A stretch of DNA of 64,000 nt from Oscillospiraceae bacterium CM (GCA_022870705.1 CP072107.1:363501-427500); one strand, 5' to 3'; shown: positions 53,627 to 62,036, counted from the first letter of the stretch. The notes: generated from the letters alone by a model not told the origin. Translations and numbers: made by a program.

Positions 53627-54602
53627 TTGGAACGGCACCACCGACGGACTTGGGGTCGGCCTTAAACAGGATGTCTAGATAGCCGGCAAGAGCAGCCTTC
53701 ATATCGGCAGCACCGGCAATATAGGTGAGATGGCACTGCGGAATGGCGGCCTTAGCAATCTCCACACTACCGACCATACCATGCTTATAAGCCAACTGGG
53801 CGGCTGCGTCCAGATTTGCATCATCGAGCATAAAGTTGATGGAAGCCTGATATTCGCTTAAAAACTGCGGGATGATCACGTCAATATTCGGCGTATCCAT
53901 CCGCGCAACGATGCAGCCCTGCGTCAAGACGCTGCCGTCAGCCCCTGAAAGCGCCGACCATTCTTTGCCGAAGTCAAGGGCAATACGGACATCGGCGTTT
54001 TTTAAGAGAACGGTTGTGGCGTTCGGGACGGGCAGCATGGCAACATCAATCGTCCCGGCGGCTATTTCGGTTGCCAGCTGGCTGCTGTCCATATACTCAA
54101 TTGTCACATCAACACCCGGCTTAAGGCCGTTTTGCTCCAGAATGTAATTTAAAACATATTCTGGGTTTGCACCCTGACCCGTCGCATAGATCGTTTTGCC
54201 GCGGAGGTCTGAGACAGATGCAATGGCTGTGCCGTTTTCAAGGAGATAAAGCACGCTCATGGTGTTGATGGCAATGATTTTAACATTGCCCTGCGTCTTG
54301 TTGTAGAGGACGGCGGCCACATTCGTCGGCACGGCGGCGAGATCCAAGCTGCCGTTAATTAAGCCGCTTGTGATGTTGGCGGGGTCGGCTTCTGTTGTAA
54401 AAGTGTAGTCAATATCTGTTTTACCTTGATCACGCTGTTCCATAAGGTAAGACGCGCCAATGCCTGTCGGCCCTTTTAAAACGCCAACAGAAGCAGCCAG
54501 TGGCGGGTTTGACGTTTCCGACGTCTTGGGAGATGCTGTTGAGCACGCAGTCAGCGCGAACGCCGTCAGCAGGACGAGCAGGGCACTTAAAACTCTTTTC
54601 AT
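53601..54602 (-). CDS. ABC transporter substrate-binding lipoprotein (NMT1/TauA-like)
   Basis: The 333-residue protein has a lipoprotein signal (MKRVLSALLVLLTAFALTAC, lipidation Cys near residue 20), then a periplasmic-binding-protein fold. Typical NMT1-type marks are LKGPTGIGASYLMEQ, GSLDLAAVPTNVAAVLYNKT, VSDLRGKTIYATGQGANPEY and IEYMDSSQLATEIAAGTIDV. The substrate cannot be fixed from sequence; sulfonates, thiamine precursors and similar compounds are possible. It follows ogt by 18 bases. Confidence 0.88.
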   Translation of the reverse strand: MKRVLSALLVLLTAFALTACSTASPKTSETSNPPLAASVGVLKGPTGIGASYLMEQRDQGKTDIDYTFTTEADPANITSGLINGSLDLAAVPTNVAAVLYNKTQGNVKIIAINTMSVLYLLENGTAIASVSDLRGKTIYATGQGANPEYVLNYILEQNGLKPGVDVTIEYMDSSQLATEIAAGTIDVAMLPVPNATTVLLKNADVRIALDFGKEWSALSGADGSVLTQGCIVARMDTPNIDVIIPQFLSEYQASINFMLDDANLDAAAQLAYKHGMVGSVEIAKAAIPQCHLTYIAGAADMKAALAGYLDILFKADPKSVGGAVPNDNFYYGG

Positions 54603-54620
54603 AACAGATCATCCTTAATT

Positions 54621-55025
54621 TTATTTCTCTATATCACAATCGGAATAAAAACGTGACTCAAGGGCTAGCAGCGCCCGTTTGCAGGCAAGGCCGCCGGCAT
54701 AACCCGTGAGCGTGCCGCCGGCACCGAGCACGCGATGGCATGGGACGATAATGGCTATAGGGTTTACGTGGCAGGCATTTCCGACGGCACGATAGGCAGC
54801 CGGAGACCCGACAACGCGGGCAAGAGCGCCGTATGTGCGCGTTTGCCCGTATGGGATTTGCAGAAGGGAAGCCCAGACGGCGCGCTGAAACGGCGTGCCT
54901 GTCAGTTCAAGCGGCACATCAAACTGACGGCGATGACCCTCGAAATAATCGAAAAGCTGGTCGGCCGCCAGCCGAATCAGCGGCGTTTCCTCAAAAACGT
55001 CCGATTTAGCAGGCGTTAGAGACAC
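54621..55025 (-). CDS. ogt: Methylated-DNA-protein cysteine methyltransferase (Ogt), start unclear
   Basis: The protein repairs O6-alkylguanine by transferring the alkyl group to its own Cys. The conserved helix-turn-helix and active site are visible: QIPYGQTRTYGALARVVGSP, NACHVNPIAIIVPCHRVLG (with the acceptor Cys in PCHR), and YAGGLACKRALLALE. From GTG at 55025 the length is 134 residues, but the same frame continues upstream to about 55100 with a typical N-terminal sheet (RYETPVGPLDITADGSHIIG). An ATG is lacking there: an ATC at 55098-55100 sits 6 bases after GGAGGG, where ATG would be expected. The gene may use a non-standard start or be damaged. It leads the ABC transporter operon. Confidence 0.82.
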   Translation of the reverse strand: MSLTPAKSDVFEETPLIRLAADQLFDYFEGHRRQFDVPLELTGTPFQRAVWASLLQIPYGQTRTYGALARVVGSPAAYRAVGNACHVNPIAIIVPCHRVLGAGGTLTGYAGGLACKRALLALESRFYSDCDIEK

Positions 55026-55113
55026 ACCGATAATATGACTGCCGTCCGCCGTGATATCAAGCGGCCCGACAGGTGTTTCGTAACGAAACGAATATCTGAT
55101 ACAGAGCCCTCCG

Positions 55114-55143
55114 CAAAAAAACCGGCACGCAAAGCGGCCGGTT
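55114..55143 (-). terminator. Terminator after ybaB
   Basis: AACCGGC (minus strand) pairs with GCCGGTT around CGCTTTGCGT and is followed by TTTTT, immediately after the ybaB gene. Confidence 0.75.
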
Positions 55144-55152
55144 TTAAATCAT

Positions 55153-55491
55153 TTAGAATCCGAGATTGAGACCGCCGGTGAACTTTGACATGTTTTCGTT
55201 CATCACCGAATCAGCCTGGCGCATTGCCGCATTAATGGCAGCGATGACCATGTCAGAGAGCATATCAATATCGTCAGGGTCGACGGCCTCCGGCTCAATT
55301 TTAAGTGAGATAAGCTCATGCTTGCCGCTGACGACAGCCGTAACGGCACCGCCGCCGGACTGCGCCGAATATGTTTTTTCCTCCAGCTCCGCCTGCATCT
55401 TCATCATGTCCGCCTGCATTTTTTGCGCCTGCCGGATCATATTCATATTCATGCCGCCGCCGAGGCCGCCGTGAAAACCGCCTTTTGCCAA
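55153..55491 (-). CDS. ybaB: YbaB/EbfC-family nucleoid-associated protein
   Basis: The 112-residue protein has the Gly-rich start LAKGGFHGGLGGGMNMNMIR and the helix RQAQKMQADMMKMQAELEEK. The DNA-contacting region VTAVVSGKHELISLKIEPEA leads to LNLGF at the C-terminus. YbaB dimers bind DNA. I chose TTG at 55491, because AGGAGT lies 10 bases upstream and homologues begin AKGGF. It follows dnaX by 52 bases; the usual next gene recR is not present here. Confidence 0.9.
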   Translation of the reverse strand: MAKGGFHGGLGGGMNMNMIRQAQKMQADMMKMQAELEEKTYSAQSGGGAVTAVVSGKHELISLKIEPEAVDPDDIDMLSDMVIAAINAAMRQADSVMNENMSKFTGGLNLGF

Positions 55492-55543
55492 GTTGGTCAC
55501 TCCTTCATTCATAATAGCTTTAAAACGACTGATGGCCAGCCGA

Positions 55544-57187
55544 TTATTCAAAGGTGATGTTTGGATACCGCTTCAATGTATCAAGCTTGTCGCTCGTACC
55601 ACCCTGTGTGCCCTCATCTAGAATCACGCGCACGGCGGCAGGACGCCTGAGCGTTGTTAGTGCCGCATCCCGGATTGCCGTGGTGATGGGTGGGACGTTT
55701 AACATCGACAAGGCAAACCCGTTCTTCACACGAATGGTCACAGCGTCTGCTGAAATGTCGCACAAAACGTGTGACGGATCACTTAAAAACGTAAAGGGCG
55801 GGATATCGATTTCCTTTTTTATCAGAGCCAGTATCGCCGGCCAGACGTTTTCTGAATCTCCCGTCAGCGGACCCGCCGGGTCATCGGCGACGGATGCTTT
55901 ATTTTGAATCGTCAACTCAACCGGCGCACCGTTTCCCATTGGAGGCGCCGCACGCTGCCCGTCGGGCTCGGCAGAGGGCATTTGTACAGGCACAGGCTTT
56001 GCAAGCACGGGCTGCATCGGCGTTTGAGCGGGCGCGGGGACAAGAGTGCCTTCAAGCTTTTTTTCAAGCGCTGAAAGGCGCGCTAAGAGGGTGGCGGGGT
56101 CGTCGCAGAGGCGGCTGTCACACAGGCGGATGAGGCAGAGCTCGGCGGCACCGCGCCCGCCGGCACTCTTTGACATGCCAAGCTGCGTCTGACGCAGAAT
56201 TTCCAGCATCGACAAAAGGCGCTCCGTCGGCATGCGTTTTGCAAAATCCTGCAGAACAGGCACGTCATAAAGACCGCTGAACAGACTGGTATTGTCAGCC
56301 GTGGTGAGGCCGGACAGAAGGATATCTCGAAGCAGATCGGCCATCTCGCCCAGCAAGGACGACATGACCTTCCCGTCGTGATAAAGGCTGTCGAGCTGGG
56401 TAAGCGCCGACCCAACGTCTCCGTCTGCCACGGCGGATAAAAGACGCGCCGTTTCTTCACTTCCCGCTAAGCCGATGGCGGAGAGAACTCTTTCCGTATC
56501 AATTGTCTCATCGGATGCGCATTGGTCGAGAAGCGACAAACCGTCCCGCAGGGCACCGTCGGCAAGCCGCGCCAGCAGGTGCGCGGCATCATCCGTCAAC
56601 GGCATATTTTCCTGTGCGGCGACAGTTATGAGATGGCCGGCAATCGTTTCCGGCAGAAGACGTTTAAAAGAAAATCGCTGGCATCTCGACATAATCGTCG
56701 CCGGGACTTTGTGGATTTCCGTTGTCGCCAGGATGAAAATGAGATGCTCGGGTGGCTCCTCAAGAATTTTCAAAAGCGCATTAAAAGCCGCGGTAGACAG
56801 CATATGCACTTCATCAATAATGTAAACGCGTTTTTTGGCGGCAACAGGCGTAAAAACAGCCTCTTCGCGCAGCGCGCGGACATTGTCGACGCCGTTGTTG
56901 GATGCCGCGTCGAGTTCCAGCACGTCGAGAATGCTGCCGCTGTCGATACCCACACAATGAGCACAGGCGTTGCAGGGGTTGCCGCCCTGCGGGCTGAGGC
57001 AATTGACGGCTTTGGCCAGTATCTTCGCGCACGACGTCTTCCCGGTGCCGCGCGTTCCGACAAAAAGATAAGCGTGCGACAGGCGCCCACTGACAACCTG
57101 ACGCTTGAGCGTTTCGGATATGACCTCTTGGCCGACAACGTCGTCAAACGTTTTGGGGCGCCATTTTCTGTATAAAGCTTGGTACAT
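55544..57187 (-). CDS. dnaX: DNA polymerase III subunit gamma/tau
   Basis: The 547-residue clamp-loader subunit has the AAA+ Walker A VGTRGTGKTSCAKILAKAVN (about residues 41-60), a zinc-binding motif (CLSPQGGNPCNACAHC, about 64-80), Walker B YIIDEVHMLSTAAFNALLK (about 116) and a sensor segment (ATTEIHKVPATIMSRCQRF). Its C-terminal domain includes VTIRVKNGFALSML. DnaX loads the beta clamp. It is co-transcribed with ybaB. A shorter gamma form by frameshifting cannot be judged. Confidence 0.96.
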   Translation of the reverse strand: MYQALYRKWRPKTFDDVVGQEVISETLKRQVVSGRLSHAYLFVGTRGTGKTSCAKILAKAVNCLSPQGGNPCNACAHCVGIDSGSILDVLELDAASNNGVDNVRALREEAVFTPVAAKKRVYIIDEVHMLSTAAFNALLKILEEPPEHLIFILATTEIHKVPATIMSRCQRFSFKRLLPETIAGHLITVAAQENMPLTDDAAHLLARLADGALRDGLSLLDQCASDETIDTERVLSAIGLAGSEETARLLSAVADGDVGSALTQLDSLYHDGKVMSSLLGEMADLLRDILLSGLTTADNTSLFSGLYDVPVLQDFAKRMPTERLLSMLEILRQTQLGMSKSAGGRGAAELCLIRLCDSRLCDDPATLLARLSALEKKLEGTLVPAPAQTPMQPVLAKPVPVQMPSAEPDGQRAAPPMGNGAPVELTIQNKASVADDPAGPLTGDSENVWPAILALIKKEIDIPPFTFLSDPSHVLCDISADAVTIRVKNGFALSMLNVPPITTAIRDAALTTLRRPAAVRVILDEGTQGGTSDKLDTLKRYPNITFE

Positions 57188-57321
57188 GGCTCTGCCTCCG
57201 CATCGAGATAACTGACGTTTTCCGACATGCAGCCTGGCGCTGTTCTTTCATGCCGGGGAAAAGCGATAGCATGGGTGCACTTTACTGCGTATGGTAAAGC
57301 AAGTAACGTCCCGCTTTTAAG

Positions 57322-57630
57322 CGGCGCGAGGCAAGGCCGCACACCGGCCTTTGAAAGTATGATATGTCCGAAACGCCGGCAGCCGACTCAAAGCCGGTCA
57401 CCTCGCGGCACACGCCAGTTTTCGCTTAATGCTGCTCGGTTCCCCGCCTGACATGGTTCACGAATTGACGTTGCGCGAGACCGGCTTATCAGCGCCACTT
57501 ACCGGAATCTGATAACACATCACACACCCGAGGGTCGGAATTCATCCCTGCTGTAGCGGGTTGCAGGTAACAGGGCACCGCTGACTCCCCGACTAGTGCG
57601 GCCTTGCCCCGCGCCGCTCTGTTCGCGGGG
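57322..57630 (-). ncRNA. ffs: Signal recognition particle RNA (large, Alu-domain type)
   Basis: On the minus strand, the 5' part has the Alu-domain core GGTGCCCTGTTACCTGCAAC with CCCGCTACAGCAGGG. The S domain shows the M-domain-binding signature GAACCATGTCAGG ... GGGGAACCGAGCAGCATTAAGC. The two ends pair through GGGCAAGGCCGCAC and GTGCGGCCTTGCC. Length about 300 nt fits Gram-positive SRP RNAs. A strong promoter lies just upstream. Confidence 0.93.
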
Positions 57631-57641
57631 AAAGTGTTTAT

Positions 57642-57670
57642 ATTATACTACTTCTACCCGCCATTATCAA
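57642..57670 (-). promoter_or_regulatory. Sigma-A promoter for SRP RNA
   Basis: Minus strand: TTGATA (57665-57670), 17-base spacer, TATAAT (57642-57647). Confidence 0.88.
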
Positions 57671-57824
57671 TAACCATCCTATTGCTGTTGGCAACCGGCG
57701 AGACGTTTTGCCGGTTTTAAGCGCACGTCAAATGTAACAGCGGAAAAATAACAGGCCTTACGGCCCGTCAAAGCATATGTAAAGCCGGATGGCCAAAGGC
57801 CTCCGGCATATTTATTTAGACGCG

Positions 57825-57938
57825 TTAACACGCATTGTTGCAGCCGCCGCCAAAGCCGCCGAAGCAGAATATGATAACAAGGATAATGACAAGCCAGGAA
57901 CAGCTGTTGTTGCCAAGAATACCGTTATTGCCGCACAT
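57825..57938 (-). CDS. YjcZ-like micropeptide A (37 residues)
   Basis: The 37-residue product starts MCGNN and ends with a Gly-rich, Cys-containing tail (GGFGGGCNNAC). Between them is one membrane helix (SWLVIILVIIFCFGGF). A strong ribosome binding site GGGAGG lies 8 bases upstream of the ATG at 57938. The pattern Cys-Asn-rich N-terminus, single helix and Cys/Gly-rich end matches YjcZ/sporulation-type micropeptides of Firmicutes. It is closely related to micropeptide B, 72 bases upstream. Confidence 0.75.
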   Translation of the reverse strand: MCGNNGILGNNSCSWLVIILVIIFCFGGFGGGCNNAC

Positions 57939-58010
57939 ATTGTTTCCTCCCGAAAAGATGTGACCCTGTTGGGATCACTTTATACTATTCCAAGGGGGAA
58001 AAAGTGTTCC

Positions 58011-58115
58011 TCAGTCACAGCAGCTGTTGAAGCCGCCGAAGCAGAAGATGATGACGAGAATAATAATAAGCCAGGTGCAGTTGTTGCCACCAAAGATACC
58101 GTTATTGCAGCACAT
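58011..58115 (-). CDS. YjcZ-like micropeptide B (34 residues)
   Basis: The 34-residue product starts MCCNNGIFGGNN, has one helix (TWLIIILVIIFCFGGF) and ends NSCCD. AGGAGG lies 8 bases before the ATG at 58115. It shares most positions with micropeptide A, pointing to a tandem duplication. Both genes read away from the SLH-protein gene on the same strand. Confidence 0.75.
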   Translation of the reverse strand: MCCNNGIFGGNNCTWLIIILVIIFCFGGFNSCCD

Positions 58116-58184
58116 ATATAGACCTCCTAAATCGATATGGCCCTTTATCGGGTCAGTCCATTTTATTCGGGAGGTCAAAAAGCG

Positions 58185-59282
58185 TTACAGGATGTTCTGG
58201 CAGAAGTTATAGACGATTTGGGCGACCTGCGCGCGCGAGGCAGTGCTTTTCGGCAAAAGCTTTCCGCCGGAGCCGCTGATAAGACCATTGTTGACGGACC
58301 ACGTCATCGCGTCGGCAGCATAAGCGGAAACGCTCTTCACGTCGGGAAACGACTGATACAGCGTGCTGCTCCCCGGTGCCGTATCGTAGCCGGATGATGC
58401 GGCATATCGGTACATGACGGCGGCCATTTGTTCGCGCGTTATAATGTCATCGGGATGAAATTTGCCATCGCTATAGCCAGTGACGATGCTCCGGCTGCTC
58501 GCCCAAATCACAGCTTGATAATAATAAGCGGTGGTAGAGGCGACATCTGAAAACGACGAGCCCCCCGAAACGGCTGGTTTCCCGGCCAGGCGATACAGAA
58601 CAGTGACAAACATACCGCGCGTCATCGATGTCTGGGGTGAAAATGTTGTGGCCGTTGTGCCGGAAAAGAACCCGTTATCGCTGACATAAGAGACGGCGGT
58701 TACGAACCAGTCTGTACTCCGTACGTCGCTGTACAAAACAGGCTGCACGATTGTGCCGTTGGTCTGATAGTACCCGTCAATCTGGCAGACAGTGTCCGCT
58801 GTGGCAAGCAGCGTTGCCGTTGTATCTTCAGCACAGAGATAGCGCCCGTTTGACGTCAGCGCGGCAGGTGATTTGAGCTCTGTGCCGGTTGAAACATCGA
58901 TGACGGTGCCTTTTGTAACGGTGAGCGTTGCCTTGCCGGACACAAGTGACACCATACTGCCGGTGACGAATGATGCCGACGTGCCGGACGGCAGGCGCAG
59001 CGAAACAATTTTATCGGTAAATGCATAACCACTGTACCCGCCCAGCTGAGAGAGCGCCGCGTTGTAAATGGACTGCGCGTTGCGCGCGGCATTGTCATAG
59101 ACGGGGGCAAGGCTGTTGCTGATGAGGGTCTTGCTGCTGTTATTCACGTCGGGCGCGAACGTGCTGTTCAAATAACTGAGAGACGCGAGCGGGTCGGTAG
59201 ACGAGCCCGGCCCCGCGGCCGTCGCCGTTGAAAAACAAAAAAGGGCGCATAAAACAAGCGCCGCTGCGGCCAGCCGTTTCAT
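58185..59282 (-). CDS. Secreted protein with three SLH domains
   Basis: The 365-residue protein has a signal peptide (MKRLAAAALVLCALFCFSTA, cleavage after ATA). A unique region of about 170 residues follows (SLSYLNSTFAPDVNNSSKTL, LRLPSGTSASFVTGSMVSLV). Three S-layer-homology repeats end the protein: SDVRSTDWFVTAVSYVSDNG, FSDVASTTAYYYQAVIWASS and FPDVKSVSAYAADAMTWSVN, each with FxPxxxMTR-type segments. SLH repeats anchor proteins to pyruvylated wall polymers. The unique part probably carries the function, which is unknown. Confidence 0.88.
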   Translation of the reverse strand: MKRLAAAALVLCALFCFSTATAAGPGSSTDPLASLSYLNSTFAPDVNNSSKTLISNSLAPVYDNAARNAQSIYNAALSQLGGYSGYAFTDKIVSLRLPSGTSASFVTGSMVSLVSGKATLTVTKGTVIDVSTGTELKSPAALTSNGRYLCAEDTTATLLATADTVCQIDGYYQTNGTIVQPVLYSDVRSTDWFVTAVSYVSDNGFFSGTTATTFSPQTSMTRGMFVTVLYRLAGKPAVSGGSSFSDVASTTAYYYQAVIWASSRSIVTGYSDGKFHPDDIITREQMAAVMYRYAASSGYDTAPGSSTLYQSFPDVKSVSAYAADAMTWSVNNGLISGSGGKLLPKSTASRAQVAQIVYNFCQNIL

Positions 59283-59371
59283 TAAAGCCCTCCTTTAACA
59301 AATCCCAAGAAAAACCTTTAAAAGTTTCATTCATCATACCATGAACAGGACATAATATCAACACGGACCTG

Positions 59372-59400
59372 TTGACAAAAATTACCCCGTAGTATACATT
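59372..59400 (+). promoter_or_regulatory. Sigma-A-type promoter for nifS-nadA-nifU
   Basis: TTGACA (59372-59377), 17-base spacer, TACATT (59395-59400), 53 bases before nifS. Confidence 0.65.
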
Positions 59401-59453
59401 TATTTAAATCAGCAAAAAGCAAAATATTTCGCCAATCGAGACTGGAGACCGTT

Positions 59454-60629
59454 ATGAGACACGTTTACGCAGACAACGCCGGGACAACGGCGCTGTCGAA
59501 AACGGCGCTGGACGCTATGATGCCGTACTTGACGGACGGCTACGGCAACCCCTCCGCCATATACAGCCTCGGCAGAGAGGCAAAAAAAGCGCTTGAAGCA
59601 TCAAGAGCAAAAATCGCGGCGGCCATTGGCGCGCTGCCGGAAGAAATTTATTTCACGGGCAGCGGCACCGAGGCTGACAACTGGGCGATTCGCGGTGTTG
59701 CCGAAGCGAAAAGTAAAAAGGGCAGGCACATCATTTCCTCGGTCATCGAACATCACGCCATATCGCACACGCTGGCATATTTGGAAAAGCAGGGCTTTGA
59801 GATCACATACCTGCCGGTGGACACGCTGGGTAGAATCTCATTAGACGATTTGAAAGAAGCCATCCGGGAGGAGACCATTCTCATTTCCGTTATGACGGCC
59901 AACAACGAAATCGGTACGATTGAGCCGATTGAAGAAATCGGGAAAATTGCCCGCGAAAAAGGCGTTTTGTTCCATACGGACGCTATTCAGGCTGTCGGCC
60001 ACATCGCGATGGATGTTAAGGCGATGAATATCGACCTGATGTCGATTGCCGGGCACAAGTTCCGAGGACCCAAGGGCGTCGGCGCTTTATACATTAAAAA
60101 AGGCATCGCCCTGCCACCGCTTCTCTTCGGCGGCGGGCAGGAGCGCAAGAAGCGCTCGTCAACCGAAAATGTGGCCGGAGCTGTCGGTATGGCGGCGGCG
60201 CTTGAAGAAGCGGCCAAGAATATGCCAGGGAATGTCGAAAGAATCACGGCCATGCGGGACAGGCTTATCGAAGGACTTTTAAAAATTCCGTTTTCGCGCC
60301 TGACGGGTGACCCTATCAGAAGGCTGCCGGGCACGGCCTCCCTCGTTTTTGAATGTGTCGAGGGCGAGGCGATGGTGCTGACGTTGGACAATGCCGGAAT
60401 TTGCGCCTCCTCCGGTTCGGCGTGTTCTTCGGCGTCGCTGGACCCCTCGCACGTGCTTCTGGCGATCGGCTTGCCGCACGAGATTGCGCACGGGTCGCTG
60501 CGACTGTCAATCAATGAGACGACATCGGATGCGGATATTGACTACCTGCTCGAGACGATCCCGCCGATTATTACAAAGCTCAGAGCCATGTCGCCTCTTT
60601 GGGAGGACAAGATGAATGGCAAGTTTTAA
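59454..60629 (+). CDS. nifS: Cysteine desulfurase (NifS/IscS-like)
   Basis: The 391-residue PLP enzyme converts cysteine to alanine and delivers persulfide sulfur for Fe-S clusters. Landmarks are YADNAGTTALSK at the start, the Asp in HTDAIQAVGH (cofactor), the PLP-lysine in SIAGHKFRGPKG (about residue 200), and the catalytic Cys loop ASSGSACSSASLDPS (about 325). The NifS-type start and context favour a biosynthetic rather than a housekeeping role. Its 3' end overlaps nadA by 14 bases. Confidence 0.95.
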   Translation: MRHVYADNAGTTALSKTALDAMMPYLTDGYGNPSAIYSLGREAKKALEASRAKIAAAIGALPEEIYFTGSGTEADNWAIRGVAEAKSKKGRHIISSVIEHHAISHTLAYLEKQGFEITYLPVDTLGRISLDDLKEAIREETILISVMTANNEIGTIEPIEEIGKIAREKGVLFHTDAIQAVGHIAMDVKAMNIDLMSIAGHKFRGPKGVGALYIKKGIALPPLLFGGGQERKKRSSTENVAGAVGMAAALEEAAKNMPGNVERITAMRDRLIEGLLKIPFSRLTGDPIRRLPGTASLVFECVEGEAMVLTLDNAGICASSGSACSSASLDPSHVLLAIGLPHEIAHGSLRLSINETTSDADIDYLLETIPPIITKLRAMSPLWEDKMNGKF

Positions 60630-61527
60630 TGACCTTCAAAATCGAATACGCGCACTGAAAAAAGAGAAAAATGCGCTCATTTTGGCACATTACTACGTTC
60701 CGATTGACGTTCAGGATATTGCCGACCATGTGTGTGACTCGTTTGAAATGGCCAAACGCGCCAAAGAGGCAAAGGAGCAGCTGATTATCATCTGCGGCGT
60801 CCGTTTTATGGGAGAGAGCGCCAAAATCCTGTCGCCCGATAAAAAAATTCTGATCCCGGCGCTTGACGCTGGCTGCCCCATGGCGGATATGGTAACGGTT
60901 GAGGACGTTCGCCGTCTGCGGGCCGAGCATCCGAACGCTGCCGTCATGTGTTACGTCAACTCCTCGGCGGCTGTCAAGGCGGAATCCGACATTTGCTGCA
61001 CGTCGTCGTCCGCACTTCGAATTGCCAAGGCGATCAAACAGGATGAAATTATCTTTGTCCCAGATGTGCACCTAGCCGAGTATACGGCCGAAAAGGTGCC
61101 GGAGAAGAAATTTGTTTTTCATACGGGCTTTTGCCCGACGCATCACCGTATCACCGAGCACGATATCATCGCTGCGAAAAAGGCGCACCCGAAAGCAAAA
61201 TTTGCCGTTCATCCGGAATGCCGGCGCGAGGTGCTCAGCCATGCCGATTTTATCGGCAGCACGGCGGAAATCATCAAATATGCCCGTGAGACGGACGCGA
61301 GCGAAATCATCATTGGCACAGAGATGGAGATTGCCGCCCGCCTGCAGCGTGAAATGCCGGACAAAAAATTTTATTCGGCAGCGTCGGCATTTGTCTGTCC
61401 GAATATGAAAAAAGTGACGCTCGCGGCAGTTTTGAACTGCCTGGAGCAGGAAGAGTACGAAATCCAGCTGGATCAAAAAGAGGCGGACGCGGCACATCAG
61501 AGTTTAGAACGCATGGTGTCCTGCTGA
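60616..61527 (+). CDS. nadA: Quinolinate synthase NadA
   Basis: The 303-residue enzyme condenses iminoaspartate with dihydroxyacetone phosphate to quinolinate in NAD synthesis and needs a 4Fe-4S cluster. Visible marks are LAHYYVPIDVQDIADHVCDS, FMGESAKIL, MCYVNSSAAVKAESDICCTS, FHTGFCPTHHRIT and CPNMKKVTL. The Cys in MCYV, GFCPTH and FVCPNM are the likely cluster ligands. nadB and nadC are not in the window. It sits between nifS and a nifU-like gene, which could supply its cluster. Confidence 0.95.
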   Translation: MASFNDLQNRIRALKKEKNALILAHYYVPIDVQDIADHVCDSFEMAKRAKEAKEQLIIICGVRFMGESAKILSPDKKILIPALDAGCPMADMVTVEDVRRLRAEHPNAAVMCYVNSSAAVKAESDICCTSSSALRIAKAIKQDEIIFVPDVHLAEYTAEKVPEKKFVFHTGFCPTHHRITEHDIIAAKKAHPKAKFAVHPECRREVLSHADFIGSTAEIIKYARETDASEIIIGTEMEIAARLQREMPDKKFYSAASAFVCPNMKKVTLAAVLNCLEQEEYEIQLDQKEADAAHQSLERMVSC

Positions 61528-61554
61528 CGACAGAAAGAATTAGGAGAATTGACA

Positions 61555-61983
61555 ATGTATTCAGAAAAAGTGATGGAACATTTTGCCAACCCGCGCAATG
61601 TGGGTGAACTGGAAGGCGCCAATGCCATCGGCCAGGTCGGCAACCCCAAATGCGGCGACATTATGAAGATTTACATGAAGATTGAAGATAACATCATTCA
61701 GGATGTTAAGTTCAAGACGTTTGGCTGCGGCGCCGCCATTGCCACGTCATCGATGGCGACGGAGCTTGTCAAAGGGAAGACAATTGAGGAAGCCCTGCAG
61801 CTAACGAATTCGGCCGTTGCGGAAGCCCTCGACGGGCTGCCCCCGGCCAAACTGCACTGCTCCGTTCTCGCGGAGGAAGGCATTAAATCAGCCATTGCCG
61901 ATTATTACAAAAGACAGGGAATTGACCCCGAGCCGATCGTCGGCTGCTCGTGCGACTGCGATGCCTGCCATCACGAGCATTAA
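61555..61983 (+). CDS. NifU/IscU-like Fe-S scaffold protein with metal-binding tail
   Basis: The 142-residue protein has the IscU/NifU N-domain: MYSEKVMEHFANPRNVGELE, GNPKCGDIMKIYMK (first Cys), KTFGCGAAIATSSMATELVK (second) and LHCSVLAEEGIKSAI (third), with an Asp after the first Cys. It assembles Fe-S clusters on behalf of NifS. A C-terminal extension (VGCSCDCDACHHEH) adds four Cys and three His, a possible extra metal site. ATG at 61555 has AGGAG 7 bases upstream. Confidence 0.9.
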   Translation: MYSEKVMEHFANPRNVGELEGANAIGQVGNPKCGDIMKIYMKIEDNIIQDVKFKTFGCGAAIATSSMATELVKGKTIEEALQLTNSAVAEALDGLPPAKLHCSVLAEEGIKSAIADYYKRQGIDPEPIVGCSCDCDACHHEH

Positions 61984-61998
61984 TCAACTATCATTGAA

Positions 61999-62036
61999 AG
62001 CCGGTTCCGAATTTTGTCGGGGCCGGCTCTTTTTTG
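61999..62036 (+). terminator. Intrinsic terminator after nifU
   Basis: AGCCGGTTCCGA (61999-62010) pairs with TCGGGGCCGGCT (62017-62028, two G-U pairs), followed by CTTTTTT. Confidence 0.85.

Noticed and set aside
57789..58121. 110-codon plus-strand frame with an internal repeat
   Set aside because: The apparent repeat only mirrors the two homologous micropeptides on the minus strand, which have good ribosome binding sites.
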